A stretch of 24,905 nucleotides of DNA from positions 1-24,905 of the forward strand of contig CAIXZV010000576.1 in the NCBI GenBank assembly GCA_903924005.1, written 5' to 3'. Position 1 is the stretch's first letter, and each line of letters opens with the position of its first letter. Under the pieces are notes generated by a model that saw nothing but the letters and a program-made list of their open reading frames with translations, ran no database searches and was not told where the DNA came from. Below, piece after piece: positions 1-9,137 of this stretch. This DNA is from an uncultured Chloroflexota bacterium (GTDB lineage: Bacteria > Chloroflexota > Limnocylindria > Limnocylindrales > CSP1-4). The position numbers and the translations under genes are program-made.

Positions 1-1
1 A

Positions 2-655
2 GGTGGTGGCGGCGGCGGCGCAGCCGGGAGCGGTGGCCGTGGTCGGGGACGTGCCCAGAGTGGAGCCATGGAAGATCTGCTCGCGGACATGGGCGGCGGG
101 TCCGCCGGTCAGGGGGGGCGCACCGGCCGCGCGCACGCCCAGTTGCGCCAAGAACTCGAGGCCCCCACGGAACTGACCCTCGAGGAGGCCTACCACGGCA
201 CCACCCGGATGCTCGAGGTGGACGGCCGCCGGTTTGAGGTCACCATCCCTCGGGGCACCGACACGGGCAGCCGCATCAAGCTGTCGGGCAAGGGGCCAGG
301 CGGCGCGGACGTCGTGGTCACGGTCCGTCTGGAGCCGCACGCGGTCTTCACGCGGCGCGGGGCGGATCTCGAGCGAGAGCTGCCGGTCACGCTGCGCGAG
401 GCATTGCTTGGCGCGGAGGTCCCGGTGACCACGCTGAAGGGCCGTCTGCTGCTCACCGTCCCGGCCGGCGTCCAGACGGGCAAGACATTCCGCCTCAAGG
501 GCCAAGGCATGCCGCACCTGAAGGGTGAGGGAACGGGAGACCTCTACGTGAAGGTCCGCGTGATCCTGCCTGCCGCCCTGGACGACAAGACCCGCGAAGC
601 CGCGATGCACTTCTTCGATCTCATCCACCAGCCAGACCCGCGCGCCGACACGTAG
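2..655 (+). CDS. DnaJ/CbpA-type co-chaperone, C-terminal part (5' end outside window)
   Basis: The reading frame is open from base 2, so the gene is cut by the window edge. The first in-frame ATG, at 68, is probably internal. The visible part starts with a Gly-rich stretch (GGGGGGAAGSGGRGRGR), as expected for the G/F linker, and continues into the two beta-barrel substrate-binding domains of DnaJ. Recognisable pieces are LTLEEAYHGTTR, VTIPRGTDTGSRIKLSGKG, LPVTLREALLGAEVPV, VPAGVQTGKTFRLKGQGMP and GDLYVKVRVILP. There is no CxxCxGxG zinc finger, so this is a class II (CbpA-like) protein. The family stimulates DnaK ATPase and delivers unfolded clients in the cytoplasm. It lies 27 bases upstream of clpB on the same strand, which suggests one stress-response transcript. 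The J domain is not seen and should lie upstream of the window. Confidence 0.9.
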   Translation, partial: GGGGGGAAGSGGRGRGRAQSGAMEDLLADMGGGSAGQGGRTGRAHAQLRQELEAPTELTLEEAYHGTTRMLEVDGRRFEVTIPRGTDTGSRIKLSGKGPGGADVVVTVRLEPHAVFTRRGADLERELPVTLREALLGAEVPVTTLKGRLLLTVPAGVQTGKTFRLKGQGMPHLKGEGTGDLYVKVRVILPAALDDKTREAAMHFFDLIHQPDPRADT

Positions 656-682
656 ACGCCGGCCGTACGAAAGACCCCAGCC

Positions 683-3430
<2,748 letters not shown>

Positions 3431-3477
3431 GCCGCGCCACAGGCCGGATATTCGCCCTTGACTCATGCTGGAGCTCG

Positions 3478-3502
3478 CCGTGCGGCGTTCGGCGCCGCAC
3501 GG
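3478..3502 (+). terminator. Hairpin downstream of clpB, probable terminator
   Basis: A perfect 10-bp stem (CCGTGCGGCG / CGCCGCACGG) closes a five-base TTCGG loop, 47 bases after the clpB stop. The following bases are only moderately T-rich (GGTTGGGCGTTTGAG), so this is not a classical U-tract terminator. Its strength and position fit transcription ending between clpB and the decarboxylase gene. Confidence 0.5.
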
Positions 3503-3544
3503 TCGGGTTGGGCGTTTGAGTCGTGCGTACAGGTCGCGGTCCTG

Positions 3545-3558
3545 AGTCACATGTGACT
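3545..3558. promoter_or_regulatory. 14-bp perfect palindrome, candidate operator
   Basis: The sequence AGTCACATGTGACT is a perfect 14-bp dyad, nested between the arms of a second dyad (CGGTCC at 3537-3542 and GGACCG at 3564-3569). It lies about 85 bases upstream of the decarboxylase start. The half-site TGTGAC resembles those read by CRP/FNR-type and some GntR-type regulators, but the spacing is not that of a classical CRP site. Binding by any particular regulator is inference. Confidence 0.4.
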
Positions 3559-3589
3559 TCGCCGGACCGTGTGTCGCCGCGTTCCCCGC

Positions 3590-3595
3590 TACGCT
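3590..3595 (+). promoter_or_regulatory. Possible -10 element of the decarboxylase promoter
   Basis: TACGCT matches the TAnnnT pattern of a sigma-70-type -10 box and would put transcription start near 3602, about 40 bases before the ATG at 3642. No convincing -35 box is present, which would be compatible with an activated promoter using the palindrome centred near 3551. Confidence 0.25.
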
Positions 3596-3641
3596 GTCGG
3601 CCATTCGCCACGGCGTCCCCACCAAACCTGAGGCCTGCGAC

Positions 3642-5045
3642 ATGGACAACGACACCTCCGCGCTGCTGCGCTCAACGGCCGCCCACGCAGCTGACTACCT
3701 CGGCGGCATTGCCGAGCGGCCCGTGCACGCCACTGCGACGCGCGATGGCCTGCTCGCGGGGCTGGGCGGGGCGCTGCCCGAGGATCCGACGCCTGCCGCC
3801 GACGTTATCGCGCAGCTCGTCCGCGAGTCGGAGCCGGGTCTCGTGGCTATTCCGGGCCCGCGCTACTTCGGCTTTGTGATCGGCGGCTCGCTGCCCGCAG
3901 CGCTGGCGGCCGACTGGCTGACATCGACCTGGGACCAGAACGCGGGGATCTACGCCTGTGGCCCAGCAGCCTCCGTGGTTGAGGAGGTGGCGGCCGCCTG
4001 GCTGATCGACCTGTTCGGCCTGCCCGAGGGCAGCGGCGTCGGCTTCACCACCGGCTGCCAGATGGCGCACTTCACCTGTCTCGCGGCCGCCCGCCACGAG
4101 GTGCTGCGCAAGGCCGGCTGGAACGTGGAGGAAGACGGGCTCGCTGGAGCGCCCCGGATCGGCATCATCGTCTCCGCCGAGGTCCACGCCACCATCCCCA
4201 CCGCGGTTCAATACCTCGGTCTTGGCCGCGGTCGGCTGACCACGGTAGATGCCGACGAGCAGGGCCGCCAGCGTCTGGACGCGCTGGCAGCGCGGCTGGC
4301 AGAGGCAGCGCAGGGACCGCTCATCGTGTGTCTCCAGGCGGGCAACGTGAACACAGGGTCCTTCGACCCGCTCGCGGACGCCATCACCCTCGTTCGCGCC
4401 CAGCGTCCGGACGCGTGGATCCATGTCGATGGCGCCTTCGGCATGTGGGCTGCGGCCTCGCCCAAGCTCCGCCACCTCACCGCAGGCATCGGCGGCGCCG
4501 ACTCCTGGGCCACCGACGGCCACAAGGCGCTCAACGTCCCGTACGACTCGGGGATCGCGTTTGTCCGCGATGCCGGTGCCCACACACGCGCGCTGTCGCC
4601 ACAGAGTGCCGCCTACATCGCGTACAGCGACGCGGAGCGCGACGAGTTCCGCTGGGTCCCGGAGTACTCGCGCCGGGCTCGCGGCTTTGCGGCCTGGGCA
4701 GCGTTGCGGCAACTGGGGCGGCGCGGCGTCGCCGAGATGATCGAGCGCCAGGTCGCCCTCGCCCAGCGGATGGCGGCCGGGCTTGTGTCGCCAGCGGCGG
4801 CCGGGGCGGGCACCGTGATCCTCAACGACGTCGTGTTCAACCAGGTGCTGGTGCGCTTTGGGACCGACGACCGGACGCGCGCCGTGATCCGCGCCGTGCA
4901 GGACGACGGGACGTGCTGGCTGAGCGGGTCGACCTGGCACGGGATGGCCGTGATGCGGATCTCGGTGTCGAACTGGTCAACCACGGAGGACGACATCGAT
5001 CGCTCCCTCGCGGCGATCATCCACGCCGCCCGCAGCGTGGGCTGA
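3642..5045 (+). CDS. PLP-dependent group II decarboxylase (aromatic amino acid/glutamate decarboxylase family)
   Basis: At 467 residues this matches the usual length of group II amino-acid decarboxylases. The PLP-binding lysine is visible in ATDGHKALNVPYDSG (K295), and the ring-nitrogen aspartate lies in WIHVDGAFG (D263). The GFTTGCQMAHFTCLAAAR stretch is the phosphate-binding and helix region, and FGFVIGGSLPAALAADWL is the family's N-terminal active-site segment. The family removes the carboxyl group of aromatic or acidic L-amino acids, or acts as an aldehyde synthase or aminotransferase-like enzyme. The substrate cannot be set from sequence alone. The ATG at 3642 has a GAGG ribosome site eight bases upstream. 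The gene is 15 bases upstream of a Nudix gene, so they are probably co-transcribed, though no metabolic link is obvious. A palindromic site upstream hints at specific control. Confidence 0.9.
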   Translation: MDNDTSALLRSTAAHAADYLGGIAERPVHATATRDGLLAGLGGALPEDPTPAADVIAQLVRESEPGLVAIPGPRYFGFVIGGSLPAALAADWLTSTWDQNAGIYACGPAASVVEEVAAAWLIDLFGLPEGSGVGFTTGCQMAHFTCLAAARHEVLRKAGWNVEEDGLAGAPRIGIIVSAEVHATIPTAVQYLGLGRGRLTTVDADEQGRQRLDALAARLAEAAQGPLIVCLQAGNVNTGSFDPLADAITLVRAQRPDAWIHVDGAFGMWAAASPKLRHLTAGIGGADSWATDGHKALNVPYDSGIAFVRDAGAHTRALSPQSAAYIAYSDAERDEFRWVPEYSRRARGFAAWAALRQLGRRGVAEMIERQVALAQRMAAGLVSPAAAGAGTVILNDVVFNQVLVRFGTDDRTRAVIRAVQDDGTCWLSGSTWHGMAVMRISVSNWSTTEDDIDRSLAAIIHAARSVG

Positions 5046-5060
5046 GGCGAGGCCGGACAG

Positions 5061-5726
5061 GTGCGGTTCGAGGAGGCGGTCGCGAGGCTTCGCGTCCTGC
5101 CCGATGTGCTGCCCGACGGCCCCGCCGAGCTGATCCCCGTTCTGGCCGGGCCTGACGGCCCGCGTCCGCGGCCGGACTGGGACGTTCCGCCCGGTGCAGC
5201 CCGACCAGCCGCCGTGCTCATCGTGCTCTACCCGGACGCCGCGGGCGAGGCGCACCTGATCCTCACGGAACGCACCGACCGTGGTGGCCACCACAGCGGC
5301 GAGGTCTCGTTCCCGGGTGGCCGTGTGGAGCCAGCTGACACGGACCTCATCGCGACGGCGCTGCGCGAGGCGGCCGAAGAGGTGGGGCTCGACCCTGCCG
5401 AGTGCGGTCTGCGCGTGCTGGGCGAGCTGCCGACGCAGTGGATCCCCGTCTCGAACTTTACGGTGGCGCCCATCGTCGCGGTGGCGGCACGACGGCCGAC
5501 GATGCGGCCGCAGCCGTCCGAGGTGGCCGCGATCCTCGACGCGCCCGTGTCTGCGTTCCTGCCCGGCGCGCCGCTGCTCAGCGTTGAGCGGGAGTTGCGC
5601 GGCTTCCACGTCCGCTACGCCGCGTACCCGGTGGCTGGACTCGCCGTGTGGGGGATGACCGCGAAGATCCTGGGCGGCCTCGGCGCCTGGCTTGCGCGGG
5701 ACGAGGATCTCGCGCCCGAGGCCTAG
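5061..5726 (+). CDS. Nudix hydrolase, CoA pyrophosphatase type (NudL/NUDT7-like)
   Basis: This 221-residue protein carries LILTERTDRGGHHSGEVSFP, which matches the UPF0035 signature of CoA-diphosphatase Nudix enzymes. The Nudix box follows immediately: FPGGR at 84-88 and REAAEEVGL at 102-110. As in other members of this subfamily, an Asp replaces the first Glu of the textbook box. Such enzymes hydrolyse CoA or acyl-CoA to phosphopantetheine and 3',5'-ADP using Mg or Mn held by the REAAEE glutamates. The GTG at 5061 is preferred because it lies just after a purine-rich stretch (GAGGCGAGG) and 15 bases after the upstream stop. Co-transcription with the decarboxylase is likely. CoA specificity is inferred from the signature; other nucleoside diphosphate substrates are possible. 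Confidence 0.88.
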   Translation: MRFEEAVARLRVLPDVLPDGPAELIPVLAGPDGPRPRPDWDVPPGAARPAAVLIVLYPDAAGEAHLILTERTDRGGHHSGEVSFPGGRVEPADTDLIATALREAAEEVGLDPAECGLRVLGELPTQWIPVSNFTVAPIVAVAARRPTMRPQPSEVAAILDAPVSAFLPGAPLLSVERELRGFHVRYAAYPVAGLAVWGMTAKILGGLGAWLARDEDLAPEA

Positions 5727-5760
5727 GCCCGCGACTGCGCGCACGCACATCAGCATTGAC

Positions 5761-5777
5761 GCGAGTGCGATACTCGC
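5761..5777. promoter_or_regulatory. Small inverted repeat in the gap before the RCC1-like gene
   Basis: GCGAGT and ACTCGC form a perfect 6-bp inverted repeat around a five-base spacer, overlapping a TTGACG hexamer (5756-5761) that resembles a -35 box. No -10 box lies at the right distance. It could be an operator or the hairpin ending the Nudix transcript; the remaining bases up to 5853 show nothing else clear. Confidence 0.2.
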
Positions 5778-5869
5778 CGCGCGTCCCGCACAGCTCGCGA
5801 CGTCCCCGCGACCAACCTTGGCGATAGGTTCGGGCGGACGCTAGCCGCCCCCCGGAGAGGAGCGGGACG

Positions 5870-7759
5870 ATGGGGACCATGGCTCGGCGGCACGGGCGCG
5901 CGCTGGTCTCGATTGCAGTTGCGGCTCTTCTCGCCGCCCCGTTGGCAAGTCCCGGGAGCGCGGCGGCGGCGGCCACGACATCCTCCGTGCGCACCGCGAC
6001 GACCGCGGCCCCGGCGACTCCTATCGCCACCGCGATCGCCTCGAGCAACAGCCACACCTGCGCCGTCCTGACGGGCGGCACCGTCGAGTGCTGGGGTGGG
6101 AACGACTCCGGCCAGCTGGGCAACAACACCACCACGGCGAGCTCCGTCCCAGTGGTGGTGAGCGGGATCTCGACCGCCGTCGCCGTCGGTACAGGCGCGC
6201 ACTTCAGCTGCGCCCTCCTCTCGGGCGGCGGCGTCGAGTGCTGGGGGTACAACACCGACGGTGAGTTGGGCAACAACGACACTGCGGAGAGCCACGTCCC
6301 GGTGGCGGTCAGCGGCATCACCGACGCGATCGCCATCTCCGTGGGCGGGTACCACACTTGCGCAATCCTGACGGGCGGCGGCCTCGTCTGCTGGGGGTGG
6401 AACGGCTACGGGAACCTGGGCGACGGCTCCAGTTCGAGCAGCCCCATCCCGATAGAGGTCAGCGGGGATCCGACCGTGATCGCCGTCGCCGCGGGCGGCT
6501 ACCACACCTGCGCCGTCTTGTCGCTCGGAAGCGTTTCGTGCTGGGGGAGCAACGTGCACGGGGAGCTGGGCGACGGCTCGTGGTCAAACAGCTCGGTCCC
6601 GGTTGCCGTCAGCGGGCTCGCCGCCACCGCCACGGCCATCGCTGCGGACGGGTACAACAGCTGCGCCGTCCTGACGGGCGGAGGCGTCGCCTGCTGGGGG
6701 AGCAACGAGTACGGCCAACTGGGCGACAACAGCACGTCGGAAAGCAACGTCGCGGTGGCGGTCAGCGACATCACCACCGCCACTGCCGTCGCCGTTGGCG
6801 GCGGCCACGCCTGCGCCCGCCTGTCGGGTGGCGGGGTCGAGTGCTGGGGCTACAACGCTAGTGGCCAACTTGGCAACGACTCAGTCGCGGACAGCCACGT
6901 CCCGGTCGCCGTGAGCACGATCACCACGGCCACTTCCGTCGCCACGGGCGCCTACCACGCCTGCGCGCTCCTCGCCGGGGGTGTCGTTGACTGCTGGGGG
7001 TCGAACACCTACGGCGAGCTCGGCAACAACTCCACCACCGAAAGCCATGTCCCGGTGGCGGTGGTCTGGTGGGTGGACACGACGCCGCCCACGGGCGGCG
7101 GCGCGCCGTCCTTCGCGCTCGCGGGCGCGGGCAAGGTCACGACCAAGGTCCCGCTCACCCTGACTTGGGCGGCCGCGACAGACGCCGATTCCGGCCCAGT
7201 GGTGTACGAGCTCGAGACATCGTCCAACGCCGGGGCGATCTGGGCGGACAGCCCGCTGGCCGATCCCGCTGCAACCACGGCCGCTCTCTCGCTGGCACCC
7301 GGCACGTGGCAAATCCGCGTCCGGGCGTCCGACCAGGCAGGCAATCCAGGGGCCTGGTTCACGCGCACGGTGGTCGTCGCACTCGCGCAGGAGAACGCGA
7401 CCGTCGTGAAGTACCTGACGGGCGCCTTCACGCGGGTCAAGCTCACCGGGAGTTCCGCCTCCTACGTCAAGTACTCGGTCACCGCGGGGCGCAGCGCCTC
7501 CTACACCGCCACCGGCAAGGTGTTCGCGTTCGTGTCCACCAAGGCGAAGGCCCGCGGCAAGGCGGCGATCTGGCTCGACGGCCACAAGGTGGCCACGATC
7601 GACCTCTACGCCGCGGCCACGTCGGCCGGCCAAGTCGTCTGGTCCAAGACCTTCGCGACCTCCGGCAAGCACACCGTCAAGATCGTGGTCTCCGGGGCGA
7701 AGCGGACCGCGGCCACGTCCAAGCGCGTGGACATCGACGCGTTCGTCGTGCTCAAGTAG
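5870..7759 (+). CDS. Secreted RCC1-repeat beta-propeller protein with C-terminal beta-sandwich domains
   Basis: The 629-residue product begins with an export signal: basic MARRHGR, a hydrophobic core, then Ala-rich residues with likely cleavage near residue 35. Residues 52-399 hold seven RCC1-like repeats of about 47-51 residues, enough for a complete seven-bladed propeller. Each repeat carries a C-x9-C-W-G signature, and these 14 cysteines are the only ones in the protein, so seven intra-blade disulfides are likely outside the cell. A Fn3/cadherin-like segment follows (DTTPPTGGG to TRTVVVAL), then a beta-sandwich module ending KRVDIDAFVVLK, typical of extracellular binding domains. There are no catalytic signatures; binding or adhesion is the likely role. 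The ATG at 5870 is chosen because GGAGAGGAG ends seven bases upstream. The gene stands alone, convergent with the cupin gene. Confidence 0.9.
   Translation: MGTMARRHGRALVSIAVAALLAAPLASPGSAAAAATTSSVRTATTAAPATPIATAIASSNSHTCAVLTGGTVECWGGNDSGQLGNNTTTASSVPVVVSGISTAVAVGTGAHFSCALLSGGGVECWGYNTDGELGNNDTAESHVPVAVSGITDAIAISVGGYHTCAILTGGGLVCWGWNGYGNLGDGSSSSSPIPIEVSGDPTVIAVAAGGYHTCAVLSLGSVSCWGSNVHGELGDGSWSNSSVPVAVSGLAATATAIAADGYNSCAVLTGGGVACWGSNEYGQLGDNSTSESNVAVAVSDITTATAVAVGGGHACARLSGGGVECWGYNASGQLGNDSVADSHVPVAVSTITTATSVATGAYHACALLAGGVVDCWGSNTYGELGNNSTTESHVPVAVVWWVDTTPPTGGGAPSFALAGAGKVTTKVPLTLTWAAATDADSGPVVYELETSSNAGAIWADSPLADPAATTAALSLAPGTWQIRVRASDQAGNPGAWFTRTVVVALAQENATVVKYLTGAFTRVKLTGSSASYVKYSVTAGRSASYTATGKVFAFVSTKAKARGKAAIWLDGHKVATIDLYAAATSAGQVVWSKTFATSGKHTVKIVVSGAKRTAATSKRVDIDAFVVLK
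6023..7066 (+). repeat. Seven tandem RCC1-like coding repeats (about 141-153 bp each)
   Basis: Seven consecutive units encode the pattern H-x-C-A-x-L-x-G-G-x-V-x-C-W-G-x-N-x-x-G-x-L-G, followed by a Ser/Thr/Asn-rich loop and VPVAVSGI. Nucleotide similarity between units is high around the TGCTGGGG segment that encodes CWG. They lie wholly within the RCC1-repeat gene and could recombine to change blade number. Confidence 0.85.
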
Positions 7760-8036
7760 CGCCCGGGGCCGCCTCGCCCACCCTGTAGTGCGGCGCGCAT
7801 TCACCGCATGGTTGCCTGCAGGACAAGCCGCGCGACAAGCCTCGCCGACGAGCCCGCACTCGAAGATCGACGGGGCTGAGCCGCGCCTTCACGGCTGCCG
7901 TAGTCGCTCCATGCATGCGGCCGGTGCCACGGCGAGTCGGGCGGGCTGTGGGGCGGCGAGGCTGGTGCGTTACGGCATGCGCAACACTGGGGCCAGCCAT
8001 GCAGTGCATACGGCGGGGCGGAAGGCCGGCCAAGCC
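7760..8036. other. Gene-free gap between convergent genes
   Basis: This 277-base stretch separates the 3' ends of the RCC1-like gene (+) and the cupin gene (-). I see no coding region with a recognisable protein, no tRNA and no strong terminator. Only short dyads occur, such as AGCCG/CGGCT at 7879-7896 and CTGGGGCCAG at 7987-7996, which could serve as weak bidirectional terminators. Confidence 0.5.
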
Positions 8037-8510
8037 TCAGTCCGGTTCGCCCTCGCTGACCTCAGACGTGGACCGGCGCCTCGGCCGCTCCGCCAGGTGC
8101 CCCTCGCCGCGCGCGACCGGCCGGGCAACCACGTCCGCAACCCCAGCCAGCCCGTCCACCGCCGCGGACAACTGGAGAGGGTCCTCCGCCAGCTCCACAA
8201 GGATCGCCCGCATCGGTGTCCCGTCCGTCCAGGCCGCGTGCAGCACGTCGGGCGGCCAGACCGCCGACTCGCCCGCGGCAATCCGGCAGCGCTCCTCGCC
8301 CACGCCAGTCCAGCCGCCGCCCTCGATCACCAGGAAGCAGATCCAGCGCGGGCTGGCGTGCGGCGCTAGACGCGCACGACGGCCAAACGCAAGCTCGGTG
8401 ACCGAACCGGATGCCCGCGCCTCGATGACGCGGCTCTCCACCCCGTCGGAACCGGGCGGCCCGTCAGGGCGCCGGTGGCCTACCCCAAACCGACGGATCT
8501 CAATCGGCAT
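8037..8510 (-). CDS. Cupin-domain protein of unknown function
   Basis: The product is about 157 residues. Its centre reads as a single cupin barrel: LAPHASPRWICFLVIEGGGW resembles cupin motif 1, and GESAVWPPDVLHAAWTDG resembles motif 2. Only one His is left in motif 1 and one in motif 2, so metal binding may be weak or use other residues. Small cupins act as sugar-binding sensors, isomerases or dioxygenases; the sequence does not decide. The C-terminal about 30 residues are charged and probably disordered. The ATG at 8510 is preferred because AGGTG lies about eight bases upstream; a GTG three codons earlier (8519) lacks a ribosome site. It lies 40 bases downstream of the membrane-protein gene on the same strand, so the two may share a transcript. 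Confidence 0.75.
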   Translation of the reverse strand: MPIEIRRFGVGHRRPDGPPGSDGVESRVIEARASGSVTELAFGRRARLAPHASPRWICFLVIEGGGWTGVGEERCRIAAGESAVWPPDVLHAAWTDGTPMRAILVELAEDPLQLSAAVDGLAGVADVVARPVARGEGHLAERPRRRSTSEVSEGEPD

Positions 8511-8550
8511 CGGCGGCACCTATGCCCAGGGAGCCGGCGGGTTGTCAGTG

Positions 8551-8985
8551 CTAGCGGCGGCGGCGCCGGCGGCGCGAGTTCTTGGCGCGGATTGTCGCCT
8601 CGGGGTGGCTGAACCGCTCGCGCGAGAAGTAGCGCTGCTTGGCCAACTGGCGCTCGTACGCGGCAAAGTCCGGCGGGAAGCGGCGGAATCGGATCCAGAC
8701 CGCGGTGCCAAGACCGGCCACCAGCGTGCTGATGACGATGATCATGTCGAACCGGAAGATCCAGTACACGATCATCATGCTGAACGTGATGATCGAGGTC
8801 CACAGGAGCCATTCGTACATCTGCAGATAGATGGCATGGCGGTGGAGTTGCCGAGTCCGGATGTTGTACACGACGATCGTCGCGACAAGCGCGATCAGCG
8901 ACGCCCAGAGCAAAGGGCCATACAGATCCGGCACGGACCAGTCTGCATAAGGCTTGAACAAGTATTCCCAGGGCCAGAGCTTCAC
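8551..8985 (-). CDS. Small membrane protein with polyarginine tail, function unknown
   Basis: The 144-residue product has three hydrophobic segments (LYGPLLWASLIALVATIVVY, LLWTSIITFSMMIVYWIF and MIIVISTLVAGLGTAVWI) separated by short charged loops. It ends with a basic cytoplasmic-looking tail finishing in seven arginines. I do not recognise a family. The GTG at 8985 is preferred because GGAG lies nine bases upstream and the protein then starts MKLWPWEYLF. A GTG at 9048 would add 21 residues but has no clear ribosome site and would overlap the probable purH promoter. The gene is divergent from purH and followed by the cupin gene. The polyarginine tail could bind nucleic acid or acidic lipid; that is inference. 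Confidence 0.7.
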   Translation of the reverse strand: MKLWPWEYLFKPYADWSVPDLYGPLLWASLIALVATIVVYNIRTRQLHRHAIYLQMYEWLLWTSIITFSMMIVYWIFRFDMIIVISTLVAGLGTAVWIRFRRFPPDFAAYERQLAKQRYFSRERFSHPEATIRAKNSRRRRRRR

Positions 8986-9057
8986 GCCAAGGTTCTCCGG
9001 AACAGCCGGTCGAGCCGGCCACGCTGATGGGCCTGCCGAGTATGCCACGCCCCCGCG

Positions 9058-9063
9058 TATACT
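9058..9063 (+). promoter_or_regulatory. -10 box of the purH-glpX promoter
   Basis: TATACT is a near-consensus -10 hexamer and one of the most AT-rich spots in this region. It predicts transcription from about 9070, giving a leader of about 68 bases before purH. No good -35 hexamer lies at 16-18 bases; CTGCCG at 19 bases is the nearest candidate. Confidence 0.5.
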
Positions 9064-9070
9064 CGGCGCC

Positions 9071-9107
9071 GATCACGCCTGACCGCGACAAGGTAGGCGA
9101 AACGATC
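9071..9107 (+). promoter_or_regulatory. Structured hairpin in the purH leader
   Basis: The bases form a stem of CGCCT/AGGCG plus ACC/GGT with a single bulged G and a GCGACAA loop, flanked by complementary GATC arms at 9071-9074 and 9104-9107. The structure begins where transcription from the TATACT box would start and ends about 16 bases before the purH ribosome site (GGAGG, 9123-9127). It may stabilise the message or take part in control. It does not match the conserved parts of the ZTP (pfl) or purine riboswitches as I know them. Confidence 0.35.
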
Positions 9108-9137
9108 AGAGACCACCCGGTTGGAGGTTCCGCGCAG

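Noticed and set aside
3672..4940. 422-codon minus-strand opening opposite the decarboxylase
   Set aside because: The sense gene has a PLP lysine and normal length. The antisense frame has no domain and no ribosome site.
6023..7066. CRISPR-like or mobile repeat array
   Set aside because: The repeats are coding, about 150 bp, in frame and degenerate at third positions, as expected for a beta-propeller gene.
7788..8369. Plus-strand openings across the gap and opposite the cupin gene
   Set aside because: They are Arg/Ala/Pro-rich with no domain and run antisense to the cupin gene, which has a recognisable fold and a ribosome site.
9027..9137. N-terminal extension of PurH from an earlier start
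   Set aside because: It adds 37 residues not expected in the family, places the TATACT promoter box inside the gene, and ignores the strong GGAGG site before the GTG at 9138.
9071..9137. ZTP (pfl) riboswitch upstream of purH
   Set aside because: The position suits one, but the conserved pfl core sequences and pseudoknot are not visible. Only a simple bulged hairpin is supported.
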